From positions 1 to 44,282 of the forward strand of contig JAAXZN010000051.1 in NCBI GenBank assembly GCA_012719855.1: a stretch of DNA of 44,282 nucleotides, given 5' to 3'. This stretch comes from Serratia liquefaciens. Lineage in GTDB: Bacteria > Pseudomonadota > Gammaproteobacteria > Enterobacterales > Enterobacteriaceae. A program made the translations under genes and the position numbers. Position 1 is the first letter of the stretch, and each line of letters opens with the position of its first letter. Under the pieces are notes generated by a model that made no database searches, had not been told where the DNA came from, and saw only the letters and a program-made list of their open reading frames with translations. Positions 14,061 to 22,603 of the stretch are shown here, in pieces.

Positions 14061-15692
14061 TCAGGTGGTTCGCTTCCAGCCAATCACCCAGGATACGATG
14101 CCGGCTGCCATCAGCCACGCAGGGAACACATCGACGTCCCCCAACAGCAAAATCGTACCGCTTACTAACAGTGTAGCGCCAACGCCGAACAAATAACGTG
14201 ATTGCCCTTGGCGAACGCGCTGGGCCTGCATCTGATTGGTCAGCTTATCAACGCTTTGTTGCAACAGCTTATGTTGCTGCAGGCTATCGTAAAATAATTC
14301 AGGCAGTTCGGGCAGTTTCTCCGCCCAAAACGGCGCTTTTTCTTTCAGTGCCCGGATCACCGCCGGAATACCGACCTGATCGCGCATCCAGCTTTCCAGG
14401 AAAGGCTTGGCGGTGGTCCACAAATCCAACTGCGGATAGAGCTGCCGTCCCAGACCTTCAACATACAGCAAGGTCTTCTGCAATAACACCAGTTGAGGCT
14501 GCACTTCCATATTGAAACGGCGCGCGGTATTGAACAGGTTCAACAGCACGTTGCCGAACGAAATTTCCGACAGGGGTTTTTCGAAAATAGGCTCGCACAC
14601 GGTGCGGATAGCGAATTCGAAATCCTCCACGTTGGTATCGCGCGGCACCCAGCCTGAATCAACGTGCAACTCTGCCACTTTGCGGTAGTCGCGATTGAAG
14701 AAGGCGATAAAGTTTTCCGCCAGATAGCGCTTATCGTCTTTGTTCAGCGAACCGACAATACCGCAGTCAATGCCGATGTAGCAGGGATCTTCAGGATGCT
14801 CATAGCTGACAAAAATATTGCCGGGATGCATGTCCGCATGGAAGAAGCTGTCGCGGAAGACCTGGGTAAAGAACACCTGTACCCCGCGTTCGGCCAACAG
14901 TTTCATGTTGGTGCCCTGCTTCTCTAGCGTAGGGATATCCGAAACCGGGATGCCGTAGATCCGCTCCATTACCAGCACGCTTTCGCGACAGTAATCGGAA
15001 TAAACCTCAGGCACATACAGCATCGGACTGCCATCGAAATTACGGCGCAGCTGAATGGCGTTGGCCGCTTCGCGCAGCAGGTTCAGTTCGTCCAGCAAGG
15101 TCTTTTCATATTCGCGCACCACTTCACGCGGGCGCAAACGGCGACCGTCCGGCATCAGTTTTGGCACCCAGCCCGCCAGGCGATACATCAGACGAACGTC
15201 GGCCTTGATGATCGGCCCGATATCCGGCCGGATCACCTTCAGCACCACTTCCTGCCCGGTGGTTTTCAGCCGTGCGGTATGGACCTGCGCTATGGATGCC
15301 GAAGCCAGCGCCTGTTGGTCAAAATCATCGAACCAGGTTTCCAGCGGGCCGCCCATCGCCAATTCGATATGCTTGCGCGCCAGGGCACCGTCGAAAGGGG
15401 CAACCCTGTCCTGCAGCAAAGTCAGCTGATCGGCAATCTGTGGCGGGAACAGGTCACGACGGGTAGACATCATCTGACCAAACTTAATCCATACCGGCCC
15501 CAGCTCCTGCAAGGCCAGACGCAAACGCTCCCCCAGCGGTTTATCCGCGTGGCGGTTTGGCATCCAGAACAGCAGACGTCGGCCAAAACGCAGCGGCAAC
15601 GTCAAACGTATCTTGGGGATCAGTTCATCCAGGCCATAACTGAGGAAAACGCGGACGATCAAATACAGGCGGCGTAGTTCGCCAGGGGTCAT
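14061..15692 (-). CDS. ubiB: Ubiquinone biosynthesis kinase-like protein UbiB
   Basis: UbiB is an atypical (ABC1/ADCK/UbiB family) kinase-like ATPase needed for ubiquinone biosynthesis at the inner membrane. It has 543 residues (E. coli 546). The family's KxGQ-type motif appears as [16 protein letters not shown]. The Ala-rich nucleotide loop [11 protein letters not shown], the catalytic-loop-like [10 protein letters not shown] and the metal-binding IGIDCGIVG follow. Two C-terminal hydrophobic segments (about residues 495-540) anchor it in the membrane. Its ATG overlaps the ubiJ stop by 4 bases, consistent with a coupled ubiE-ubiJ-ubiB operon. Confidence 0.97.
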   Translation of the reverse strand: MTPGELRRLYLIVRVFLSYGLDELIPKIRLTLPLRFGRRLLFWMPNRHADKPLGERLRLALQELGPVWIKFGQMMSTRRDLFPPQIADQLTLLQDRVAPFDGALARKHIELAMGGPLETWFDDFDQQALASASIAQVHTARLKTTGQEVVLKVIRPDIGPIIKADVRLMYRLAGWVPKLMPDGRRLRPREVVREYEKTLLDELNLLREAANAIQLRRNFDGSPMLYVPEVYSDYCRESVLVMERIYGIPVSDIPTLEKQGTNMKLLAERGVQVFFTQVFRDSFFHADMHPGNIFVSYEHPEDPCYIGIDCGIVGSLNKDDKRYLAENFIAFFNRDYRKVAELHVDSGWVPRDTNVEDFEFAIRTVCEPIFEKPLSEISFGNVLLNLFNTARRFNMEVQPQLVLLQKTLLYVEGLGRQLYPQLDLWTTAKPFLESWMRDQVGIPAVIRALKEKAPFWAEKLPELPELFYDSLQQHKLLQQSVDKLTNQMQAQRVRQGQSRYLFGVGATLLVSGTILLLGDVDVFPAWLMAAGIVSWVIGWKRTT

Positions 15693-16303
15693 CGTTTACC
15701 CTCCAACTTGTCCATGCGAGCCATCAGCGCTTCGACACTGCGAACGGTGGCGTCAACTTCCTCGTTAAACCACACCACTTCCAGCGGGCCAGGAGCCACA
15801 CGCCACTCTTCCGTCAAGGTTTCGGCCACGTAATGCTGTTGACGCTGCAAACCTCTCTTCAGCAGATTCGCACCCTTGCCGAACGCCTGAGTGATACCCT
15901 GCGCGGCAATATCACCGAGATAAGGCGCCAGCCATTCCGCCGGATCCCACTCGGCCAGATCAAGCAGGCCAACCAGCTGCTGCACGACCTGAATATCACC
16001 CTCAACAATCAGCTCACCGCTGCGCATCAAGGGCGAAAGCTGTTGACGATCCCGCAGTTGCAGCAACACAGATATGCGGCTGCGTACCGTGCAGTCGGCA
16101 GTATCGTCAGACTGGCCAAGCACATCGACGCGCTGCTCACTGAAGATCAGTACCAATGGCGAAGCAAGCTCCTGCAACTCTATGCGCAGCACCTTGCCAG
16201 CCAGGCGAAGACGGGCGGCCTTCATGCTGCGATCGCGGAACAGCAAGCTATTGAGCGATGTTTCCAGCACGCCGGTCAACAAAGGGGTTAGCAGCATCGG
16301 CAT
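15689..16303 (-). CDS. ubiJ: Ubiquinone biosynthesis accessory factor UbiJ
   Basis: UbiJ carries an SCP2-type lipid-binding domain and helps hold hydrophobic ubiquinone intermediates for the soluble Ubi enzymes. It has 204 residues from 16303 ([11 protein letters not shown]), against 201 in E. coli. Well-conserved blocks are [28 protein letters not shown] and [12 protein letters not shown]. The ATG at 16309 (MDMPMLL) is equally possible and would leave one base after the ubiE stop. Neither has a strong ribosome site, suggesting coupling to ubiE. The C-terminus ends in a short coiled region ([13 protein letters not shown]), as in E. coli. Confidence 0.93.
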   Translation of the reverse strand: MPMLLTPLLTGVLETSLNSLLFRDRSMKAARLRLAGKVLRIELQELASPLVLIFSEQRVDVLGQSDDTADCTVRSRISVLLQLRDRQQLSPLMRSGELIVEGDIQVVQQLVGLLDLAEWDPAEWLAPYLGDIAAQGITQAFGKGANLLKRGLQRQQHYVAETLTEEWRVAPGPLEVVWFNEEVDATVRSVEALMARMDKLEGKR

Positions 16304-16310
16304 GTCCATA

Positions 16311-17066
16311 TCAGAACTTGAAGCCGCGATGCAGGGCCACAATACCGCCGGTCAGGTTAAAATAGGTCACGTTGTCAAAACCGGCTGCGCCCATCATGCC
16401 CTTCAGCGTTTCCTGATCGGGATGCATGCGGATCGATTCGGCGAGATAGCGGTAGCTTTCTGGATCCTTCACCACCAGTTCGCCGATTTTCGGCAACACG
16501 TGGAAAGAATAAGCGTCGTAAGCCTTGCTCAGCGGCGCCAGCAGGGGTTTGGAGAACTCCAACACCAATAAACGGCCACCCGGCTTCAACACACGGAACA
16601 TGGAGCGCAGTGCCTTGTCTTTGTCGGTGACGTTGCGCAGGCCGAAGGAGATGGTGATGCAGTCAAAATAGTTGTCCGGGAACGGCAGCGCTTCGGCGTT
16701 GGCCTGAACGTAGCTGACGTTGCCGACAATGCCGCGGTCCCGCAGCTTTTCGCGCCCCATTTTCAGCATGGAATCGTTGATGTCCGCCAGCACCACCTGT
16801 CCTTGCTCACCGACCATGCGGGAGAACTTGGCGGCCAGGTCACCGGTACCGCCGGCCAGATCCAACACACGCTGCCCACGGCGCACGCCGCTGCAATCAA
16901 TGGTAAAACGCTTCCAGATACGGTGGATACCAAACGACATCAGGTCGTTCATCACGTCATACTTTGCCGCTACCGAATGAAAAACGTCTGCCACCATGGC
17001 CTGCTTTTCGTCTCGAGCTACGGTGCGAAAACCGAAATCGGTGGTTTCCTGCGGTTGATCTGCCAT
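16311..17066 (-). CDS. ubiE: Ubiquinone/menaquinone methyltransferase UbiE
   Basis: UbiE is a SAM-dependent C-methyltransferase acting in both ubiquinone and menaquinone biosynthesis. It has 251 residues, identical in length to E. coli UbiE. The SAM-binding motif I is [12 protein letters not shown], motif II is around [20 protein letters not shown] with the expected order, and motif III is [15 protein letters not shown]. It is the first gene of the ubiE-ubiJ-ubiB cluster and starts 79 bp after the rmuC stop. Confidence 0.97.
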   Translation of the reverse strand: MADQPQETTDFGFRTVARDEKQAMVADVFHSVAAKYDVMNDLMSFGIHRIWKRFTIDCSGVRRGQRVLDLAGGTGDLAAKFSRMVGEQGQVVLADINDSMLKMGREKLRDRGIVGNVSYVQANAEALPFPDNYFDCITISFGLRNVTDKDKALRSMFRVLKPGGRLLVLEFSKPLLAPLSKAYDAYSFHVLPKIGELVVKDPESYRYLAESIRMHPDQETLKGMMGAAGFDNVTYFNLTGGIVALHRGFKF

Positions 17067-17145
17067 TGTCCTGCCTGCTATTCAGTCAATTTAGTGTGGG
17101 TGAGTGTACCAGAACCCCACGAAATACCCCACCTCGCCGCGGCTG

Positions 17146-18693
17146 TCATGCCTGCGATGCGGAGCGTGGTTGCTCTGCGGCGTCGTCATCCTCCGCCCCC
17201 GGCAGCGCGTCAATGTCATCTTCGCCCGCTGCCTCGAATTCTTCATCATGCTGTGCGCTGGCCTGCTGGGCCAGCAGCGGGTTGATCGGTCTTTTCACCT
17301 CAACCCCCAGCGCGCGGAACCCCTCGGTCTGGCCGATAAGATTACCACGGCCTTCACTCAGTTTGTTCATCGCCTGGCGATAACTCCCCTGGGCCTTATC
17401 CAGGCTCTGCCCAAGCGCCGACATGTCGTCAACGAACAACCGCATTTTGTCATACAACCTCGCAGCCCGGTCGGCAATGCGTTGAGCATTCTGGCTCTGA
17501 TGCTCATAGCGCCAAAGGTTAGTGATGGTGCGCAGGGCGACCAGCAAGGTGGTTGGGCTCACCAGCATAATGTTGTGCTTGAGCGCTTCGCTAATCAGCT
17601 CCGGCTCACGGTCTATGGCCAAAAGGAAGGCCGGCTCCACCGGGATAAACATCAACACGTAGTCCAGCGAACGCAGGCCGGGCAACTGCTGATAATCCTT
17701 ACGGCCCAGCAGACGAATATGGCCACGTAGCGACGCAATATGCTCACTCAACGCGGCCTCGTGCTCCGCTTCATCTTCGCTGTTGAAGTAACGCTCGTAG
17801 GCCACCAGCGACATTTTCGCATCGATCACCACGTCCTTGCCCTGCGGCAGGCGAACGATAACGTCGGGCTGCATCCGGCTCTGATGATCCAGCCGCACGT
17901 TGACCTGCGTTTCGTATTCGTGCCCTTCTCGCAGACCCGAGGCTTCCAACACCCGACTTAATACCACTTCGCCCCAATTGCCCTGGGTTTTATTATCCCC
18001 TTTCAAGGCCTTGGTCAGGTTAATGGCCTCACGCGCCATTTGCGCATTAAGCTGCTGCAGGTTGCGTATTTCGTGGGTCAGCGTATGACGTTCGCGAGCT
18101 TCCTGGCCAAAACTGTCTTGCACCTGGCGGCGAAAACCGTCCAGTTGCTCACGCAGCGGCAACAGCAGGCGATCCAGACTCTGCTTATTTTGCTCATCCA
18201 CCTTACGTCCGCTGTGTTCAAAAATGCGGTTGGCCAAATTTTCAAATTGGGTGGTAAGGCGCTGCTCGCTGTTGATCAACAGACGCTGTTTCTCTTCCGC
18301 CGCCATGCGAGTTTCCTCCAGACGGATGGTCACCTCACGCAGCTCGGCTTCTTGGGCGCTGTTCACTTCACGCTGTGCGCGCAGTTCCTGGTTCAACAAT
18401 TCGCATTCGTTACGCCAGTGATTAAGCTGCTGAAGCTTTTCATGTCCGGCAGCCAGCTGGCTGTGCAAATTGCGCAGCTCCAAATCGTTCTGCCGCATTT
18501 GCTGTTCATTGCGCAGCAGCGTCTCTTGCCGTGCTGCCGTTTCCTGCTGCGCCTGTTGCAGCGATTGTTCCAGCAGCCGCAGCTCGGTTTCATGCTGCGC
18601 ATGGGACTGTTGCACGCGCAGGCTGGCGATTAACCAGCCCAACAGCAGGCCTACCGCCACCCCGCCTATACCGTAAACCAAACTGGTATCCAC
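17146..18693 (-). CDS. rmuC: DNA recombination protein RmuC
   Basis: RmuC is a membrane-anchored predicted nuclease-fold protein that limits inversion at short inverted repeats; its biochemical activity is not well established. It has 515 residues (E. coli 475). One N-terminal membrane segment (VYGIGGVAVGLLLGWLIASL) precedes a long coiled coil (about residues 30-170, rich in Gln/Glu/Leu). The conserved RmuC core follows, with KGDNKTQGNWGEVVL, QPDVIVRLPQGKDVVIDAKM and RTLDYVLMF-like LRSLDYVLMFIPVEPAFL. The C-terminal tail is acidic and variable, and together with the coiled coil accounts for the extra length. Confidence 0.95.
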   Translation of the reverse strand: MDTSLVYGIGGVAVGLLLGWLIASLRVQQSHAQHETELRLLEQSLQQAQQETAARQETLLRNEQQMRQNDLELRNLHSQLAAGHEKLQQLNHWRNECELLNQELRAQREVNSAQEAELREVTIRLEETRMAAEEKQRLLINSEQRLTTQFENLANRIFEHSGRKVDEQNKQSLDRLLLPLREQLDGFRRQVQDSFGQEARERHTLTHEIRNLQQLNAQMAREAINLTKALKGDNKTQGNWGEVVLSRVLEASGLREGHEYETQVNVRLDHQSRMQPDVIVRLPQGKDVVIDAKMSLVAYERYFNSEDEAEHEAALSEHIASLRGHIRLLGRKDYQQLPGLRSLDYVLMFIPVEPAFLLAIDREPELISEALKHNIMLVSPTTLLVALRTITNLWRYEHQSQNAQRIADRAARLYDKMRLFVDDMSALGQSLDKAQGSYRQAMNKLSEGRGNLIGQTEGFRALGVEVKRPINPLLAQQASAQHDEEFEAAGEDDIDALPGAEDDDAAEQPRSASQA

Positions 18694-18833
18694 CCTGCCT
18701 CCTGTTACACCTGACCGTTCCGGCGTTTTATCCGCCCGCTGCCCGTCACGTTAAGGGGATGCTGTATGGATGTCCAGCCTGATTTTGTCCCGACGGCGCA
18801 TTATTGCGAAACGCTGCGCAAGTCAGGCAAAGA

Positions 18834-19364
18834 TTAGCCAAACCACTGGCTTAACCACTTGATACCAAACGCCCCCGGCGCCAGAATGCCGAACGCCCAG
18901 ATCATCGCCGAGGTAACATTCGCCACCTGAAAATAACGCTGGGGCATAGCGCAAATGCCACCGACCAGCGGGACCACGGCCCGCAACGGACCAAAGAAGC
19001 GGCCAATGAAAATGCCCAGCACGCCCCAGCGCTCAAAAAACGCATGGCCGCGCGTCAGCAGTTGCGGATTACGCGATAGCGGCCACATGTGCGCCACGCG
19101 ATCTTGATAGTGGTAGCCAATCCAGTAGGAAAGCCAGTCGCCAAAGAAGGCACCCGCGGCGGCGGCGGCCCAGATAGGCCAAAAGGCAATGCCACTTTCG
19201 CCAATCAGCGCGCCCAGCGCCAGCAAGATCACCGTGGCCGGCAACAGCAACGACAGGAACGCCAGCGATTCGCCAAACGCCAGGAAGAAGATAATCGGGA
19301 TGGCCCAGCCTTCGTGCTGGCGCACGGTGTCGCTGACCCAGTGGATAATGTCATTGAGGCTCAA
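18834..19364 (-). CDS. DedA-family inner-membrane protein
   Basis: This 176-residue polytopic protein belongs to the DedA (VTT/SNARE-associated Golgi) family, thought to act as lipid flippases or proton-dependent transporters. The family signatures are present: an early Glu in AFGESLAFLSLLLPAT, GDWLSYWIGY, and the reentrant-loop GRFFGPLRAVVPLVGGICAMP region with the conserved Arg. It is shorter than E. coli YabI or DedA and I do not match it to one named paralogue. It lies between rmuC and a phosphatase gene, all on the minus strand. In E. coli rmuC and udp are neighbours, so these two genes look like additions. Confidence 0.85.
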   Translation of the reverse strand: MSLNDIIHWVSDTVRQHEGWAIPIIFFLAFGESLAFLSLLLPATVILLALGALIGESGIAFWPIWAAAAAGAFFGDWLSYWIGYHYQDRVAHMWPLSRNPQLLTRGHAFFERWGVLGIFIGRFFGPLRAVVPLVGGICAMPQRYFQVANVTSAMIWAFGILAPGAFGIKWLSQWFG

Positions 19365-19451
19365 TACGGGCTCCTGATGCGGGGTTTACTGCCCCAAGGA
19401 TACGCAATGCCAACCGGCGTCGGTTAAACCCCGGCTAAACATCCACGCGGT

Positions 19452-20234
19452 TTACTCAAGGTAGAACGCCTGCAGCGCTGCTCGTTGGCTTTGCCCCAGC
19501 CCGTATTCCGCCTCCAGCCAACGGTCGGTAGAACCGTATTGGTCACGGATGCAACCCAGGGCGGTCATCAGGAACTCTTCTCGGGCGCTAAGCACATAGG
19601 CAAACTGCCCCAATGCCGAGTCACTTAAACGAATCGACAGTTGATCCAACATCTGTTCACGGAAGGTCGCCAACGTGGTTTCGGTCAGCAGATAATCTTC
19701 CACCACCGTCGCCTCATCGGCACCCAGTGCGAATAATACCAACGCCGATCCGACCCCCGTGCGGTCCTTACCGACTGCGCAGTGCTGGACGATGGCACCG
19801 TTATCGGTATGGCTCAGCAGCTGAGTCAACTGTTTGTAAGCCGCATTGCCGAACGGCAGCCGGCGGTACAACTCCAGCATAAACGCCCGCGCATCGAAAC
19901 CGGCCAGCGTTTCGCTGGTCAGTTTTTCCAGGTTGGCGTTAACCTCATTGCTCAACGGGTTGGCAGGAAAATGGTGGTAATCCGCGCCCTGCCACAGGAT
20001 ATCGGGCTTGGCCTGCACTTCATCGGGATCGCGGTAATCCAGCACCGATCGCACCGGCACGCCGGCCAGGAAGGTGCAGTCGTTTTCCGTCAGGCGCTCC
20101 AGCGACCCGGAACGGAACAGTAACCCTCGCTTGATACGGCGGCCATCAGCAACGCTGTTACCGCCGAGATCGCGAAAGTTAATGCCGCCATCAAGCGGTG
20201 CCAATGAAGGATGAAGCAGGATCTGGGCGGTCAT
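19452..20234 (-). CDS. Tyrosine/serine protein phosphatase (PTP superfamily)
   Basis: This 260-residue protein has the PTP active-site loop HCAVGKDRTG, giving the nucleophile Cys152 and phosphate-binding Arg158. The N-terminal GGINFRDLGG is the hallmark of the Y_phosphatase3 group (related to Mycobacterium PtpB and Listeria LipA). Lys157 and Asp156 inside the loop are typical of this group, whose members often also hydrolyse phosphoinositides. No signal peptide is visible, so it is probably cytoplasmic. The physiological substrate is unknown. Its neighbours (DedA protein downstream, udp upstream) do not point to a pathway. Confidence 0.88.
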   Translation of the reverse strand: MTAQILLHPSLAPLDGGINFRDLGGNSVADGRRIKRGLLFRSGSLERLTENDCTFLAGVPVRSVLDYRDPDEVQAKPDILWQGADYHHFPANPLSNEVNANLEKLTSETLAGFDARAFMLELYRRLPFGNAAYKQLTQLLSHTDNGAIVQHCAVGKDRTGVGSALVLFALGADEATVVEDYLLTETTLATFREQMLDQLSIRLSDSALGQFAYVLSAREEFLMTALGCIRDQYGSTDRWLEAEYGLGQSQRAALQAFYLE

Positions 20235-20365
20235 AGACGTCCTCGTGGTTATTGTCTGATAAAACGCAACCTGAGAGCATCGGTAAAACCGGGCTCAACG
20301 GGTCAAAGAGGTGGCCAGTTAGATGGCGCTAATGATGATAACCGTAACAGATTACGGCTGAATGG

Positions 20366-20390
20366 AAAAACGGACCGCATGGCGGCCCGT
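20366..20390 (-). terminator. Rho-independent terminator of udp
   Basis: On the minus strand ACGGGCCGC and GCGGTCCGT form a 9-bp stem (one G-U pair) with a CAT loop, followed by five T residues. It lies 15 bp after the udp stop codon. Confidence 0.85.
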
Positions 20391-20405
20391 TGAATTACGG
20401 AGGGG

Positions 20406-21167
20406 TTACAGCAGACGACGCGCCGCATCAACCACGATCTGCACCGCTTTGCTCTCGGTGTTTTTCATGGTTTCCGCGTTCGGAATTTCCTGCTGGGTAC
20501 GGTTAACGATCACACCGGCAACCATACCGGCACGCAGGCCCTGGCTGGCGCACATGGTCAGCAGCGTGGCGGATTCCATTTCATAGTTCATCACGCCCAT
20601 CGATTGCCATTCTTCCATCGAACCTTTGAAACGGCTGACGACGCGGCCGGAGTAAGTATCGTAACGTTCCTGGCCTGGATAGAAGGTGTCGGAAGACGCG
20701 GTCACGCCGATGTGCGTGGTAGCACCTGCTGCCTTGGCAGCCTCGACCAGTGCGGTAGTACAGGCAAAATCGGCCACCGCCGGGAACTCCATCGGCGCGA
20801 AGTGCAGGCTGGCACCGTCCAGACGAACCGCCGCGGTGGTGACCAGAACGTCACCTACATTGATGTCTGACTGGATCGCACCCGTGGTGCCGATACGCAG
20901 GAAGGTGCGGATACCCAACTGTGCCAGCTCTTCAACCGCGATAGAAGTCGACGGGCCGCCGATACCGGTGGAGCAGACGATCACTGCCTTGCCGTCCAGC
21001 TCTGCACGCCAGGAGGTGAATTCACGATGGGAAGCCAGGTGCACCGGATTTTCCATCAGCTTGGCAATTTTCTCTACGCGCTGCGGATCGCCAGGAACGA
21101 TGGCAAGCTGGGCCCCTTGTAAATCGTTTTTGGTCAGGCCGAGATGGAAAACGTCAGATTGAGACAT
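20406..21167 (-). CDS. udp: Uridine phosphorylase Udp
   Basis: Udp reversibly converts uridine and phosphate to uracil and ribose-1-phosphate in pyrimidine salvage. From the ATG at 21167 ([15 protein letters not shown]) it has 253 residues, the same as E. coli. GAGGAG lies 8 bases upstream; the open frame reaches 13 codons further without homology. The phosphate loop ([10 protein letters not shown]), [20 protein letters not shown] and the substrate-binding [14 protein letters not shown] are all present. A consensus CRP site lies about 130 bp upstream, as expected for a catabolite-controlled nucleoside gene. Confidence 0.98.
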   Translation of the reverse strand: MSQSDVFHLGLTKNDLQGAQLAIVPGDPQRVEKIAKLMENPVHLASHREFTSWRAELDGKAVIVCSTGIGGPSTSIAVEELAQLGIRTFLRIGTTGAIQSDINVGDVLVTTAAVRLDGASLHFAPMEFPAVADFACTTALVEAAKAAGATTHIGVTASSDTFYPGQERYDTYSGRVVSRFKGSMEEWQSMGVMNYEMESATLLTMCASQGLRAGMVAGVIVNRTQQEIPNAETMKNTESKAVQIVVDAARRLL

Positions 21168-21226
21168 ACGAGACTCCTCATAGATCATGTTTATTGGGAG
21201 GAACAAAAAAGTACTCTACTGAAAAT

Positions 21227-21246
21227 CGTCACGCAATTTCGTGACG
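21227..21246. repeat. Inverted repeat in the udp leader/promoter
   Basis: CGTCACG (21227-21233) and CGTGACG (21240-21246) are perfect inverted 7-mers with a 6-base spacer, centred 63 bp from the CRP site. The half-sites point the opposite way to a CRP site, so this is probably another operator or a leader hairpin. The ATTGCGT on the minus strand inside it is weakly CytR-like. Confidence 0.4.
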
Positions 21247-21291
21247 GCAATCACTACAGACAAAGAAACAGAATGCAATCTACATAACTCT

Positions 21292-21307
21292 TGTGACTAA
21301 AGTCACA
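21292..21307. promoter_or_regulatory. CRP-cAMP binding site upstream of udp
   Basis: TGTGACTAAAGTCACA is a perfect TGTGA-N6-TCACA palindrome, extended by one more complementary pair (T/A). It lies 125 bp before the udp start. E. coli udp is CRP-activated and CytR-repressed, which fits. It could also act on the divergent dlhH, but that start is more than 370 bp away. Confidence 0.8.
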
Positions 21308-21679
21308 AAAATTAGCAATAAGGCCCGCCCGATGGCCCCAATAGCCACCAGTCTAGTCGACAAATCGCACCGCCGGTTTCCCCCGCCACTCGGAATCTAT
21401 CAAGGCGGTTTGCCAATAAATCCCGTATGTCGCCACAGGAAAATAGCCTTGGCTTATCGGTGACTTAGGCCGAATAAGCGGAACTAAGGCACCTTATGGT
21501 ACTAATGCAGGTCAACTTGCGTAATAGCATGATAAAAAGACAATAAAAACGCGGTAAAGCCGGATATTTAATCGTTTTTTACAGACTTGACTGAAAATGC
21601 TCCACTCAATGCCAATAACGGGTAATCTTTCCTATAGTTAATCGCAGCGCTTTTCTCTATTGATTGCACGGAGACCGCA

Positions 21680-22516
21680 ATGAAAACCGATCATGTGATG
21701 ACATTAAAACAGGCCCAGGGGGGATTCACCCCGGCCGTAACCCCCCTGGCGGCTTCTACCATCCTCACCGACGAGCAAGGCATTCATGCCGGGGAAACCA
21801 CCATTCCTTCTCAGGGTGACAACCTGCCTGCCTATATCGCCAAACCGGCAGACCACAGCGGCCCCTTCCCGGTCGTTCTGGTGGTACAGGAGATATTTGG
21901 CGTACATGAACATATTCAGGATGTGTGCCGTCGTCTGGCGAAGCAGGGTTATCTGGCGATAGCGCCGGAGCTGTACTTCCGTCAAGGGGATGCCCGGGAA
22001 TACACCGACATCAGCGAACTGTTCCAAAAGCTGGTGAGCAAGGTGCCGGATCGTCAGGTACTGGCGGATCTGGATCATGCTGCCCATTGGGCAACTCGCC
22101 ACGGCGGCGACGCCGGCAAGCTGGCGATTACCGGTTTCTGCTGGGGAGGACGTATTAGCTGGCTCTATGCCGCGCACAACCCGCAGTTAAAAGCCGCGGT
22201 GGCCTGGTACGGCAGACTGGTGGGTGAAAAAACGCTGAATTCACCAAAACATCCGGTCGATATCGCCACGCAGCTGACGGCACCGGTGCTGGGGCTCTAC
22301 GGCGGCCAGGACAGCAGCATCCCGCAGGAGACGGTGGAAAGCATGCGTCAGGCGATCCGCGCCGCCAACGCCAATGCCGAGATCGTGGTGTATCCCGAAG
22401 CCGGCCATGCCTTCAATGCCGACTACCGGCCCAGCTTTGACGCCGAAGCCGCAGAAGATGGCTGGCAACGCATGCTCGCTTGGTTCGCGCAGTACGGAGT
22501 GCCCGGCGTTAAATAA
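21680..22516 (+). CDS. dlhH: Dienelactone hydrolase family protein (YsgA/DlhH-like)
   Basis: This cytoplasmic alpha/beta hydrolase of the dienelactone hydrolase family has 278 residues (E. coli YsgA about 271). The nucleophile is Cys154 in GFCWGGR. Asp211 (GGQDSSIP) and His243 (AGHAFNADYR) complete the triad. The block QEIFGVHEHIQDVCRRLAKQ is almost identical to the E. coli protein. The natural substrate in enterobacteria is not known; the family acts on dienelactone and related esters. In E. coli it also lies between metE and udp. Two hairpins follow; only the second has a clear T-tract and that serves metE. Confidence 0.92.
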   Translation: MKTDHVMTLKQAQGGFTPAVTPLAASTILTDEQGIHAGETTIPSQGDNLPAYIAKPADHSGPFPVVLVVQEIFGVHEHIQDVCRRLAKQGYLAIAPELYFRQGDAREYTDISELFQKLVSKVPDRQVLADLDHAAHWATRHGGDAGKLAITGFCWGGRISWLYAAHNPQLKAAVAWYGRLVGEKTLNSPKHPVDIATQLTAPVLGLYGGQDSSIPQETVESMRQAIRAANANAEIVVYPEAGHAFNADYRPSFDAEAAEDGWQRMLAWFAQYGVPGVK

Positions 22517-22531
22517 CATCTCACCTAAAGG

Positions 22532-22552
22532 CTGCCTGAACAGGCAGTCTCT
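22532..22552 (+). terminator. Probable terminator hairpin of dlhH
   Basis: CTGCCTG (22532-22538) and CAGGCAG (22541-22547) form a perfect 7-bp stem with a 2-base loop as drawn (in practice a shorter stem with a larger loop). It is followed by the weak T-rich TCTCTT and sits 15 bp after the dlhH stop. Confidence 0.55.
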
Positions 22553-22558
22553 TACGTC

Positions 22559-22582
22559 ATAAAAAAGGGCGCCGAAGCGCCC
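22559..22582 (-). terminator. Rho-independent terminator of metE
   Basis: On the minus strand GGGCGC, TTCG and GCGCCC form a 6-bp stem capped by the stable tetraloop TTCG, followed by six T residues. It sits 21 bp after the metE stop codon. Confidence 0.88.
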
Positions 22583-22603
22583 AGAATAGTCAGGCTTAAC
22601 CCC

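Larger units (their letters stand above)
21168..21679. other. 512-bp divergent intergenic region udp/dlhH
   Basis: No convincing gene was found. The region holds a perfect CRP core at 21292-21307, a 7-bp inverted repeat (CGTCACG, CGTGACG) at 21227-21246, an AATGCAAT stretch at 21272-21279 that resembles a CytR half-site, and an imperfect hairpin at 21451-21478. TTGACT at 21587-21592 and TATAGT at 21633-21638 occur upstream of dlhH but are not correctly spaced as a pair. The middle part (about 21310-21450) shows nothing I can name. Confidence 0.6.
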
